Part shown: piece by piece, positions 17,604-26,236 of the stretch
Position numbering within the stretch: the first letter of the stretch is position 1
How the letters are laid out: every line of letters starts with the position of its first letter
Assembly (NCBI RefSeq): GCF_019634775.1
Contig: NZ_JAHCAS010000001.1
Span: 744,001-808,000, forward strand
DNA length: 64,000 nucleotides
DNA from: Dokdonella sp.
Lineage (GTDB): Bacteria; Pseudomonadota; Gammaproteobacteria; Xanthomonadales; Rhodanobacteraceae
Direction of reading: 5' to 3'
The notes under the pieces: generated by a model
The model's input: only the letters and a program-made list of their open reading frames with translations
Told to the model about the DNA's origin: nothing
Databases searched by the model: none
Translations under genes and position numbers: made by a program

Positions 17604-19205
17604 TCAAGATCCCGAAGATCGATGGCGACTACTTCGACGAAGAGGCGGCCTAACCAGTCGCTCAACCGGAGCCGAAGCGAAGTCTTCTGAGAAATGGTCA
17701 AGCGCGCTCAGCACCGGATGCGGCGTCAGCCCACCGAGCGCGCACAGCGAGCCGTGCAGCATGGTGTCGGCGAGGCTGCGCAGCAGGGCGATGTTGCGTT
17801 CGCGCTCGTCCGCGGCACGGATGCGGTCGATGACCTCGACGCCGCGGGTCGAGCCGATGCGGCACGGCGTGCACTTGCCACAGGATTCGATCGCGCAGAA
17901 TGCCATGGCGAAGCGCGCCTGTTCGGCCATGTCGACGCTGTCGTCGAAGGCGACGATGCCGCCATGGCCGAGCATCGCGCCGATGGCGGCAAAGGCTTCG
18001 TAGTCGAGCGGCGTGTCGAACTGCGATTCAGGCAGGTAGGCGCCAAGTGGGCCGCCGACCTGGACGGCGCGGATCGGCCGGCCGCTGGCGCTGCCGCCAC
18101 CGTAGTCGTACAGCAACTCGCGCAGGGTCAGGCCGAAGGCGCGCTCGACCAGGCCGCCGCGCCTGAGGTTGCCGCCGAGCTGGATCGGCAGCGTGCCGCG
18201 CGAACGGCCGATGCCGTAGTCGCGATACCACGCGGCGCCATGCACGAGGATGTCCGGCACCGAAGCCAGGGTGATCACGTTGTTGATCAGGGTCGGCTGA
18301 CCGAACAGGCCCTTGATCGCCGGCAGCGGCGGCTTGAAGCGCACCTGGCCACGCTTGCCCTCCAGGCTGTCGAGCAGGGCGGTTTCCTCGCCACAGACGT
18401 AGGCGCCGGCACCGAGGCGCAGGTCGATGTCGAAGGCGCGACCGCTGCCGTGCACGTCGGCGCCGATCCAGCCTGCCGCACGCGCGCGATCGAGCGCTTC
18501 GGCGAACACGCGCCGGGTGAGCGGATACTCGCTGCGCAGGTAGACGTAGCCGACGGTCGCGCCGGTGGCCAGGGCGGCGATCGCCATGCCTTCGATCAGG
18601 CGATACGGATCGCCCTCCATGACCATGCGGTCGGAGTAGGTGCCGGAGTCACCCTCGTCGGCATTGCAGACGATGTACTTGCGGGCGGCCGGCGTGTCGT
18701 GCACGGTCTTCCATTTGATGCCGGCCGGGAAGGCGCCGCCGCCGCGCCCACGCAGACCCGAATCGAGCACGGCCTGCACGATCGCTGCGGGAGCAAGCGC
18801 AAGCGCGGCCTCGAGGCCCTTCCAGCCGCCATGCGCGGCGTAGTCGTCGAGGTCGAGCGGATCGATGATGCCATTGCGCGCGAAGCACAGGCGCTGCTGG
18901 CTGGCGAGATACGGAATGTCGTCGACGCGGCCAGCCCCAAGTGCATGCGCCCCGCCATCGAGGAAACCGGCGTCGAACAGGCTGGCGACATCGGCGGCGG
19001 CGACCGGTCCGTAACCGACGCGACCGCATGACGTGGCAACCTCGACCAGTGGTTCGAGCCAGTACAGCCCACGCGAGCCGTTGCGCACGAGGCGGATGTC
19101 GATGCCGCGCCGCGCGGCTTCGTCGACGATCGCGCGCGCGACGGCTTCGGCACCGCAGGCGAGCGCGCTGGTATCGCGTGGAACGTAGACGGTCGTCGCC
19201 ATCAT
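17604..19205 (-). CDS. fdsB: Formate dehydrogenase beta subunit (NuoF-like, FMN/NAD)
   Basis: A 533-residue diaphorase subunit. The N-terminal 110 residues form a thioredoxin-like domain. A NuoF-like core follows, with the Gly-rich FMN/NAD loop [27 protein letters not shown], and a C-terminal [4Fe-4S] site ([12 protein letters not shown]). It takes electrons from FdsA and reduces NAD. The start is ATGATG: the first ATG overlaps the fdsG stop (ATGA) and the second, at 19202, is better spaced from GGGGAG, so either could be used. The last 15 residues ([11 protein letters not shown]) look unlike the family. Confidence 0.92.
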   Translation of the reverse strand: MMATTVYVPRDTSALACGAEAVARAIVDEAARRGIDIRLVRNGSRGLYWLEPLVEVATSCGRVGYGPVAAADVASLFDAGFLDGGAHALGAGRVDDIPYLASQQRLCFARNGIIDPLDLDDYAAHGGWKGLEAALALAPAAIVQAVLDSGLRGRGGGAFPAGIKWKTVHDTPAARKYIVCNADEGDSGTYSDRMVMEGDPYRLIEGMAIAALATGATVGYVYLRSEYPLTRRVFAEALDRARAAGWIGADVHGSGRAFDIDLRLGAGAYVCGEETALLDSLEGKRGQVRFKPPLPAIKGLFGQPTLINNVITLASVPDILVHGAAWYRDYGIGRSRGTLPIQLGGNLRRGGLVERAFGLTLRELLYDYGGGSASGRPIRAVQVGGPLGAYLPESQFDTPLDYEAFAAIGAMLGHGGIVAFDDSVDMAEQARFAMAFCAIESCGKCTPCRIGSTRGVEVIDRIRAADERERNIALLRSLADTMLHGSLCALGGLTPHPVLSALDHFSEDFASAPVERLVRPPLRRSSRHRSSGS

Positions 19206-19708
19206 GCTCCCCGGCAGCGGGCGACGACGGCATCGAGTGCGGCTGCATCGATGCGCCCGTGTACATCGTCGTCGATCATCAGCGACGGCGCGCAGGCGCA
19301 GTTGCCGAGGCAATAGACCGGTTCGAGCGTGACCGCACCATCGGCGGTGGTTTCATGGAAGTCGATGCCGAGCGTCTCGCGCAGGCGCGCTTCGAGCGCG
19401 CGCGCACCCATCGCCTGGCAGGCCTCGGCGCGGCACAGGCGCAGTACGTGGCGCCCAGGTTTCGTGCTGCGGAAATGGTGGTAGAAGCTGATCACGCCAT
19501 GCACATCGGCACGGCTGATGTTCAAGGCCTGAGCGACCAGCGGCACGCTCGCCGGCGGCACGTAACCAAGCGCGTCCTGGATGCCGTGCAGGATCGGCAG
19601 CAGTGCACCCGGCAATGCGTGCAGCTCATCGAGCACGGCGACGACATGCTGGCGCTCGTGCTCGGCGAGCGCGGCGGGAGCTTCGGTCCTGGCGGCGGCT
19701 GGACTCAC
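19202..19708 (-). CDS. fdsG: Formate dehydrogenase gamma subunit (NuoE-like)
   Basis: A small [2Fe-2S] subunit of 168 residues from a GTG start at 19708, which has a GAGG ribosome site about seven bases away. An ATG at 19963 would add 85 Arg/Pro-rich residues with no domain. Ligands are CRAEAC and CLGNCAC (C-x4-C and C-x3-C). FISFYHHF-like conservation (GVISFYHHF) and [13 protein letters not shown] identify the NuoE/FdsG family. It is the first gene of the fds operon, so its promoter lies in 19709-19995, shared with the divergent regulator. Confidence 0.88.
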   Translation of the reverse strand: MSPAAARTEAPAALAEHERQHVVAVLDELHALPGALLPILHGIQDALGYVPPASVPLVAQALNISRADVHGVISFYHHFRSTKPGRHVLRLCRAEACQAMGARALEARLRETLGIDFHETTADGAVTLEPVYCLGNCACAPSLMIDDDVHGRIDAAALDAVVARCRGA

Positions 19709-19995
19709 GGATGGCCTCGGTGGAAACGCGCCCGATGCGCGCGACAACGGCGACAAGTATGTGCGGCGCGGCGAAGGATGGTTGCTGCAATGCGACAAGA
19801 GTCCGGGTCGCGGCGGGCGGCCTTGCGATACTCGGGGCCGATCACGGAAGGCACGATCCCGCCGGTATACGCTGGCTCCGCCCGATCGGTCGCGAATCGG
19901 CGCACGGGGATCATCGGATCCTCCGTCGCTTCGGAATCGAAGCCCTGGCCGCGCTTTCCCCAACGACCTTTTCTTCGCGGAAACTGAACTGGCGC

Positions 19996-22518
19996 ATGCA
20001 TTATCGATTCGGCAGCTTCATCGTCAGTCCGGCCACCCGTCTGCTGCAACGGGAGTCGGTCCAGCTCAACGTCTCGCGCAAGCTGTTCGATTGCCTTGCC
20101 TACCTGATCGAGCATCGCGACCGCGCCGTCGGCCGCGATGAACTGGCCCGGGCCCTGTGGAAGCACGACAACGTTTCCGACAACCAGCTGGCCCAGGTCG
20201 TTGCGGCCGTGCGTCGACTGGTGGACGACGATGGCAGCCTGCAGCGCCTGGTCCGCACCGTACCCGGCTTCGGCTATCACTGGATCGGAACCGTCGAGAT
20301 CGTCGAGGCGATCGACATCGAACCCGGCGATGGCGTGGCGGCGATCGCGCCCGACGTCGGCACCGCTGTGGTTTCCGCTCAACCCGTCCCTGCAACACCG
20401 GACGAGGCGCTCATCCCTGCACGCAGCCTGTCCACACCGATCCGCGCAGCCGCACCCGTGCAGCCGACGCTGCCAGCGGCATCCCCGGCGAAGCCTCCGG
20501 CACGCCAGCACACGCACCGGGCAGCGCTCGTCCTGCTGGTGCTGGCCCTGCTGGTGCTGGTCGGCATCCGGCTGCGGGGGCCCGTGGAAGACGCGTCGAC
20601 TGCCCGACAACCGGCTGCTGCCACCTCGCCAGCGCAGGCATGGGTATTGCCAGCGGTGCTGCCCGACGACTCCGAAGCCTGGGCGCGTATCGGCCTGATG
20701 GCCATGGTTGGCGAAGGCCTGCGCCGCACCGGTGCGGTGGTGACGCCGGTCGAGAAGGTGCTGGCACGCATCAGCGAGCCGGTCCCGAATGAGCGGTTGC
20801 CCATGCTGCTGTCCGAACTCGATGCCGCGCTGGTGGTCGCGCCGCGTGTGCATCGGCTCGATGAGGCCTGGGTGGTCGAGCTGATTGCCGCATCGAAGAC
20901 CGGCGACAGCGTGCGCGTCGATGCCAACGCCAGTGACCTGACGGCGGCGGCTCGTGCCGCGGTTTCCCGGCTGAACCGGCGCCTGCAACGCTCGGGCGCG
21001 GAGCTGGACGGGTCGATCGAAGAAACCTTCGGCGTGATCGAGCAGGCCATTCGCGCGAGGGACTTCGAAGGAGCGCTGCTGCAGCTCTCGCGCCTGCCTG
21101 CCGATGCACGTGAGATGCCCGAAACCGGCATCCTCGAAATCCGGCTGAAGCTGGAGAAGGGGCGCTACCTCGCAGCTCGTGACGAGGCCGATCTCTGGCT
21201 TGGGCGGCTGGATCGGGTCGCCCGGCCCGGCCCGTTCGCGCGCACGCTGCTGTTGAAGGTCAACGCCATGCGCCAATTGAACGAGCCGAGCTGGGCGCCG
21301 CTCGTGGATGAGGCACTGGGTCTCCTGAAAGGCACTGATGCGCCGCGCGATCTTGCCGTCGCCACGCAATTGCGCGGCATCGCCGCGATCATTGACGGTC
21401 GGCCCACCGACGCAGCCAAGGATCTCTCCCGGGCACGCGAAATGTTCGTTGCCATCGGGGATGAGCTCAAGGCCGCCGCGGTCGCCGGCACGATGGCGCA
21501 GATGGCCGTACTGCAGGGTCGGCACCTGGAAGCGCTCACGCTGCTGGAACAGAGCCGCCAGGTCATGAGCGCGTACGGCGCGGTGGGGCCGCTGATCCAG
21601 AACTCCCTCTGGACCGGCTACGTGTTCAGCGCGCTGTCCCGCTGGAACGACGTGCTGCACGTCACCGAGCAGATGCAGTCCCTGCTGCAGGCTGGCGGCG
21701 GTGCGAGTGGCTACGAGCAGTTCACCTACCTCCGCCTTCGGGTCCATGCACTGATGGAACTGGGACGACTGAAGGAGGCCGAAGCCTTGCTCGACGAACA
21801 GGTGCATCAGGTGCAGCGGGAGCTCTCCGACAACCCAGCCAGCGACGGTGGCCCGCTGAACCAGGTCACGATCGCCGCGCAACGTGCGCGACTGCGGATC
21901 ATGCAGGGGCGATGGCAGGAAGCCGGCGCCGCTGCCAGCGACGGGCTCAAGCTGATGAGCCGGGCCGGGGAGAATGGTGGGTCGTTCGTGGGGGCCAATG
22001 TCGCGGAAGCACTCCTGTTGCTGCTCGTCCGCGCACAGGCGGGTGACCTGCCATGGAGCCCGCGGGCACCACTGCCCAACCTCACCCAATCCCAGATCGA
22101 GGCCCTGCAAAAAGTCGAGTCCCCCGACGGATTCCTGGCTCGCGCCTACTGGAACGCCCGTAGTGGAAACATCGAGGAGGCTGAAGCCGACTATCTGGCC
22201 GCGCTGGCGATGGAGTACACCCAACGCAGCCCCAACGTCACGCTGATCGTGATGGAAGCCTACATCCAGTTCCTGTTGTCCCGTGGACGCATCGAGGACG
22301 CATCCCGACAGCTCGACCAACTGGAAGCGCAGGCGCCCGGCGCGGTCGAACGGGATTACGACACCGCGCTGCTGCGACTGCGTGTCCGCCTGGCAGAGGG
22401 CGGGAACGAGCACGCGCAGGTTGCCGCCCGCCGCGTGCTCGCGCTGATCGGGGAACGTCCGCCACCCGCCGACGTGCGACCGATCCTCGAGTCCGGGCAG
22501 CGCATGGCGATCGAGTGA
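19996..22518 (+). CDS. CadC-like winged-helix regulator with membrane segment and TPR-rich C-terminus
   Basis: An 840-residue protein. Residues 1-100 are an OmpR/CadC-type winged helix ([28 protein letters not shown]). An Ala/Pro-rich linker leads to one membrane segment at about 176-192 ([13 protein letters not shown]). The large C-terminal part is helical and TPR-like, with no catalytic motif. It would be a one-component membrane regulator that senses in the periplasm and binds DNA. The start is the ATG directly before the winged helix. It diverges from fdsG with 287 bp between them, so it could control formate dehydrogenase, but no operator was identified. Confidence 0.8.
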   Translation: MHYRFGSFIVSPATRLLQRESVQLNVSRKLFDCLAYLIEHRDRAVGRDELARALWKHDNVSDNQLAQVVAAVRRLVDDDGSLQRLVRTVPGFGYHWIGTVEIVEAIDIEPGDGVAAIAPDVGTAVVSAQPVPATPDEALIPARSLSTPIRAAAPVQPTLPAASPAKPPARQHTHRAALVLLVLALLVLVGIRLRGPVEDASTARQPAAATSPAQAWVLPAVLPDDSEAWARIGLMAMVGEGLRRTGAVVTPVEKVLARISEPVPNERLPMLLSELDAALVVAPRVHRLDEAWVVELIAASKTGDSVRVDANASDLTAAARAAVSRLNRRLQRSGAELDGSIEETFGVIEQAIRARDFEGALLQLSRLPADAREMPETGILEIRLKLEKGRYLAARDEADLWLGRLDRVARPGPFARTLLLKVNAMRQLNEPSWAPLVDEALGLLKGTDAPRDLAVATQLRGIAAIIDGRPTDAAKDLSRAREMFVAIGDELKAAAVAGTMAQMAVLQGRHLEALTLLEQSRQVMSAYGAVGPLIQNSLWTGYVFSALSRWNDVLHVTEQMQSLLQAGGGASGYEQFTYLRLRVHALMELGRLKEAEALLDEQVHQVQRELSDNPASDGGPLNQVTIAAQRARLRIMQGRWQEAGAAASDGLKLMSRAGENGGSFVGANVAEALLLLLVRAQAGDLPWSPRAPLPNLTQSQIEALQKVESPDGFLARAYWNARSGNIEEAEADYLAALAMEYTQRSPNVTLIVMEAYIQFLLSRGRIEDASRQLDQLEAQAPGAVERDYDTALLRLRVRLAEGGNEHAQVAARRVLALIGERPPPADVRPILESGQRMAIE

Positions 22519-22782
22519 CCAACGGGCGCGGGTCGCCTGCTGCGTCCAGCGCATTCTCTGCCTTGCGCGCCATGCGCCTGCGCCCGTGCAATCAATGCCT
22601 TGGCGCCTCGCATCAATGCGGCAAATCCGCATTTCATCATCGGATCCACACCACATTCACACCGGATCCGCACGACAAGCGGCTGGTCCGGGCACACCGT
22701 CGACAGGGCCGGGTGCGCTGTGGCCATCGGTTCCTCGCCCCGGACGAAACCGATCCATCACCTCAATTCGAGAGAAACGCCA

Positions 22783-23952
22783 ATGAAGACCCTGACTACA
22801 CTGGCCGTTGCGGTCGCCCTGAGCCTGTCAGGCTCGCTGTATGCCTCCGCGGACCAGGAAACGGACCGCTCACACGATCCTGCAGCAAGCAATGCCAAAT
22901 CGGCGCAGCATGGAGACAACCAGCACGTCGAGCTCGGCGACGACGATGTCCTGGCGACATCAAACGACATTACCCTCGCTGCCAAGGTCCTGGCTGGCCA
23001 ACTGACCGACGACGAACACGTCATCGAAGTCCGCTACGACGACGCAGGTCATGTCTGGGCCGTGGTACTCGGCGGCTACTGCGAGAGCGAGAACGATTGC
23101 GTCCAGTACACGCGCCAGCTGAGTCTGGATGCGCACGATCACGACGCCGACAAGGCCGGCGGCTCCAGTCTTGGGGGCGCCCCGCTGCAAGGCGGCAACT
23201 TGATCGACGCAGTCGCGGCTTTGCCTTCGGTGCACATGGCCCATGTCGTCATCCAGGCGCAGGTCGAGCCGTTCCGCGGCAACCAGTCGGCGCTGGCCGG
23301 CGATGCCGACGTCATGCGCGTGCAGTCGGGCCTGAACGCCAAGGGCATCAGCACAACCGTGGATGGCTGGTACGGCAACGGCACCACCAGCGCCTATGCA
23401 ACCTGGCAGCGGCGCCTGGGCTACACCGGCCTCGATGCCACCGGCATCCCCGGCCCGAGCTCGCTGGCTGCACTCGGACAGAATCGTTTCGTGCTGACCA
23501 ACAAGATCACGGTCGGGTCCAAGACGACGTTCTCCGGCAAGCGCGTCAATACGCGCACCCGCTCGATGCTGCGCGAGGCCGAGCGCCTGTTCGGTCGCAG
23601 CATCACGGTCACCCAGGGCTCCTACAACGCGGGCGGCGTCGGCGCTTCGGCCGGCACGCACGATGGTGGCGGCGCGGTCGACATCAGCGTGTCCTCGCTG
23701 AGCGAAACGCAACGCTGGCAGTTGGTGAGGGCGCTGCGCAAGGTCGGCTTTGCCGCCTGGTACCGCACGGCCATTCCGGGAACCTGGGCCGCACACATCC
23801 ACGCCATTGCGATCGGTGATACCGACATGTCGCTGTCGGCGCGCAACCAGGTGGCCGACTACTATGTCGGCAGGAATGGCCTGGCCGGGCACGGCGCGGA
23901 CAACACGCCCTCGGCCTACCGCGTGCCGTTCACCTGGTGGGAAAAGTACTGA
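22783..23952 (+). CDS. Secreted peptidoglycan-binding / M15-like peptidase
   Basis: A 389-residue exported protein. There is a signal peptide (MKTLTTLAVAVALSLSGSLYA) and a middle peptidoglycan-binding domain (VMRVQSGLNAKGI, DGWYGNGTTSAYATWQRRLG). The C-terminal domain carries His/Asp/His metal-ligand candidates typical of M15 and Hedgehog-type peptidases (GTHDGGGAVDI and HIHAI). It probably cleaves or remodels peptidoglycan crosslinks; the target is inferred. GAGAG precedes the ATG. A short inverted repeat, AATGCGG/CCGCATT, lies upstream near 22614-22632. A strong terminator follows at 24032-24068. Confidence 0.78.
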   Translation: MKTLTTLAVAVALSLSGSLYASADQETDRSHDPAASNAKSAQHGDNQHVELGDDDVLATSNDITLAAKVLAGQLTDDEHVIEVRYDDAGHVWAVVLGGYCESENDCVQYTRQLSLDAHDHDADKAGGSSLGGAPLQGGNLIDAVAALPSVHMAHVVIQAQVEPFRGNQSALAGDADVMRVQSGLNAKGISTTVDGWYGNGTTSAYATWQRRLGYTGLDATGIPGPSSLAALGQNRFVLTNKITVGSKTTFSGKRVNTRTRSMLREAERLFGRSITVTQGSYNAGGVGASAGTHDGGGAVDISVSSLSETQRWQLVRALRKVGFAAWYRTAIPGTWAAHIHAIAIGDTDMSLSARNQVADYYVGRNGLAGHGADNTPSAYRVPFTWWEKY

Positions 23953-24031
23953 GCTGCCAGGGAAGCAGGCGGCGACACGTCGGTCTTCGCTTCAGCATGA
24001 AGCTTCGCTGATCGTGCACGCTGCCACGACC

Positions 24032-24068
24032 GCCGGGAATGTGCCAGTCACATTCCCGGCATTTCTTT
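24032..24068. terminator. Rho-independent terminator between convergent genes
   Basis: A perfect 12-bp stem (arms 24032-24043 and 24049-24060) with a five-base loop CCAGT, followed on the plus strand by ATTTCTTT. It lies between the ends of the M15-like gene (plus) and the patatin gene (minus) and could serve both. Confidence 0.8.
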
Positions 24069-24095
24069 GGCCGATGCCGCGCTCAAGTCCCGTCA

Positions 24096-25085
24096 TCAGC
24101 CGCGACTGTCGATGTCGCGATCGGAAGGGTCGGCGCATCTCCGCTGCAGTGGCAACCATTGCGCCAGCGCCTCGCGCGTGCGCACGCGGCCGATCTCGAT
24201 GGCCTCCTCGGCGCGGTGGAAATCGTAGAAGGTGCAGACGTTGCGCGGGATCGTGATGAGGAGATCGGGCGGCTGCGCGGCCAGCTTGAGGCGCGTGATC
24301 GTTTCCTGCACGACATCGAGCGTGCGCGAGAACAGTTCGAGCAGGCCTGGCTCACGCGCGATGGCAGCCGGCAAGCGACGCCCGAGCAGGGCGCCGAACA
24401 GGCGCCGGCTGCGACTGCGCGGCGGCGATGCATCGGCATCGCTGCGCACCCGCTGCGAAGGGTCGTCGCCCGGCAGCGGCATCACGCCCGGCAATGGTTC
24501 GGCCATGGCATTGACGTCGACCGCGATGGTGATGTCGGTCATGTCACTCAGGGTCGGCGACACCGGCAACGGATTGAGCAGTCCGCCATCGACCAGCAGA
24601 CGGCCCTGCACGCGATGCGGGCGGAAGATCGTCGGGATCGCGATGGAGGCGCGGATCGCGTCGAACAGCGAGCCGCGCGAGAACCAGACCTCGCGCTGCG
24701 CGTCAAGGTCGACGGCGACCGCCGTATAGCGAATAGGCAGGTCCTCGATGTCGATCTCGCCGATCTGCTCGCGCAGCATGCGCACGATGCGGTCGCCCTT
24801 GATGAAGCCGCCGCCGGTCAGGGTCCAGTCGACCATGCGCAGCACGTCGAGGCGCTGCAGCGGCAGCACCCAGTCGCGCCACTGCTGGAGCTTGCCGGCG
24901 GCGTACACGCCACCGACCAGCGCACCCATCGAACTGCCGGCAATCGAGCGGATCTCGAAGCCCTGGCGTTCGAGCTCCTCGATGACGCCGATGTGCGCAT
25001 AGCCGCGCGCACCGCCGGAGCCGAGCACGAGCGAGAGCGTGCGGCGGCGGCGATGGCCGTCCACGTTCACGCCGGCGGGCCCCAT
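24096..25085 (-). CDS. Patatin-like phospholipase
   Basis: A 329-residue acyl hydrolase of the patatin/RssA type. It shows the oxyanion loop GSGGARGYAHIG, the nucleophile Ser52 in AGSSMGAL (G-x-S-x-G) and the catalytic Asp in LLVDGGLLNP, giving a Ser-Asp dyad. It probably hydrolyses phospholipids or other acyl esters in the cytoplasm or at the membrane. The ATG at 25085 has GGAG at good spacing. A GTG at 25091 overlapping the stop of the WYL gene is an alternative. It is the second gene of a two-gene operon with that regulator. Confidence 0.88.
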   Translation of the reverse strand: MGPAGVNVDGHRRRRTLSLVLGSGGARGYAHIGVIEELERQGFEIRSIAGSSMGALVGGVYAAGKLQQWRDWVLPLQRLDVLRMVDWTLTGGGFIKGDRIVRMLREQIGEIDIEDLPIRYTAVAVDLDAQREVWFSRGSLFDAIRASIAIPTIFRPHRVQGRLLVDGGLLNPLPVSPTLSDMTDITIAVDVNAMAEPLPGVMPLPGDDPSQRVRSDADASPPRSRSRRLFGALLGRRLPAAIAREPGLLELFSRTLDVVQETITRLKLAAQPPDLLITIPRNVCTFYDFHRAEEAIEIGRVRTREALAQWLPLQRRCADPSDRDIDSRG

Positions 25086-25087
25086 GT

Positions 25088-26071
25088 TCACGCTCCGCCT
25101 CCGGCGTTGTAGGCCCCGATCGCCAGCTGCAACATGATGCGCATCTCCTCGCGCAGCGACACCGGCGAGACGATCTCGGCTTCGGGGCCGTACTTCAGCA
25201 CGTCCATTAACAATTCGCGCGAGTTGCTGTACGGCAGCTTGAGTTCGTATTGGCCGTCCGGCAGCCATTGACCCTGCTGCTGCGAATGCCAGCGCTCGTC
25301 GGCAACCCAGCGCGCGGCATGCGCGGAGAAACGGATCGTCGCCCAGGCCTTGGGCGGGCCGGAGAAGATGCCGTAGCTGGCAGCGAGGTGGTCGTCGAGT
25401 TCGGCGACCCCGCGGTCGAGCGCCACGGCCTCGATCGAATGGGCCTCGCGCATGCGGTCCAGGGCGAAGCTGCGCAGGGCGTCACGGCCATGGTCCCAGG
25501 CATCGAGGTACCAGTTGTCACGGTAGTGGGTCAGACGCTGCGGCGAGACCTCGCGCGTGGTCAGCGCATTGGTGGTGCGCGCGCGGTACTCGAAACGCAG
25601 GCGCGTGCGCGAGAGCAATGCGCCGGCAACCGTGCGGAAGGTCGCCTGGTCGAGCTTGCGCGCGCCGCTGGCGATGACGCGAATGCGCTCGATCGGCAGC
25701 TTGCGTCCGCTGACCTGGTCGGACAGCAGGCCCTCGATGCGCGCACGGAACGGCGCCAGCGCGCCGGCCAGCACGCCGGGATCGGCGCGCCCGAGCAACT
25801 CGTTGAGGGCGAGCAGCGAGGCCAACTCCTCGCTGGTCAGCCACAGGCCGGGCAGCTCGAAACGATCGCCCTCGGTCGCGTCGTAGCGGATCGCGGCCTG
25901 CTCAGGATCGCTCTCGATCGGTGCGCCAAGCGCATCGCGCAAAAAGGCGATGTCGCGGTAGATCGTCGCCCGCGAGCAGGCCAGTTCCTCGCGCAGTCGC
26001 GTCAGCGGCACCGGATAGCGCGAGGCCTTGAGGATGCGATGCAGGGTAAGGATGCGCTCGTAGCGGTCCAT
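25088..26071 (-). CDS. WYL-domain transcriptional regulator (YafY-like)
   Basis: A 327-residue regulator. The N-terminal helix-turn-helix (LTRLREELACSRATIYRDI) and a central and C-terminal WYL domain (PQRLTHYRDNWYLDAWDH) are clear. WYL proteins bind DNA and may sense nucleotides or other ligands. The start at 26071 (MDRYERILTLHRIL) matches the family N-terminus; the upstream extension is Arg-rich and not conserved. Its gene diverges from the sulfite oxidoreductase operon and overlaps the patatin gene or abuts it. Which of these it regulates is unknown. Confidence 0.88.
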   Translation of the reverse strand: MDRYERILTLHRILKASRYPVPLTRLREELACSRATIYRDIAFLRDALGAPIESDPEQAAIRYDATEGDRFELPGLWLTSEELASLLALNELLGRADPGVLAGALAPFRARIEGLLSDQVSGRKLPIERIRVIASGARKLDQATFRTVAGALLSRTRLRFEYRARTTNALTTREVSPQRLTHYRDNWYLDAWDHGRDALRSFALDRMREAHSIEAVALDRGVAELDDHLAASYGIFSGPPKAWATIRFSAHAARWVADERWHSQQQGQWLPDGQYELKLPYSNSRELLMDVLKYGPEAEIVSPVSLREEMRIMLQLAIGAYNAGGGA

Positions 26072-26236
26072 GGCGCGGCAGGTTCGACGGCGACGCCGGC
26101 GAGTGTGGCATATCACCCCGAACGTGGGCATCAGGCTTCGCCATCGAAACCCCCGTACGAACCCCTCGGGCGATGTTCGATTGCCATCCCGCCGCATCCG
26201 CTACCATGCGCGTTTTCCCGCGCCGCCAGCCGCCGC

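Noticed and set aside
19705..22656. A 983-codon minus-strand open frame opposite the CadC-like regulator
   Set aside because: Composition is His/Arg/Gln-rich with no motif, and the plus strand encodes a clear winged-helix and TPR protein.
25250..26236. Long upstream extension of the SoeA frame
   Set aside because: It is antisense to the WYL regulator gene; the family N-terminus begins at the Met at 26237.
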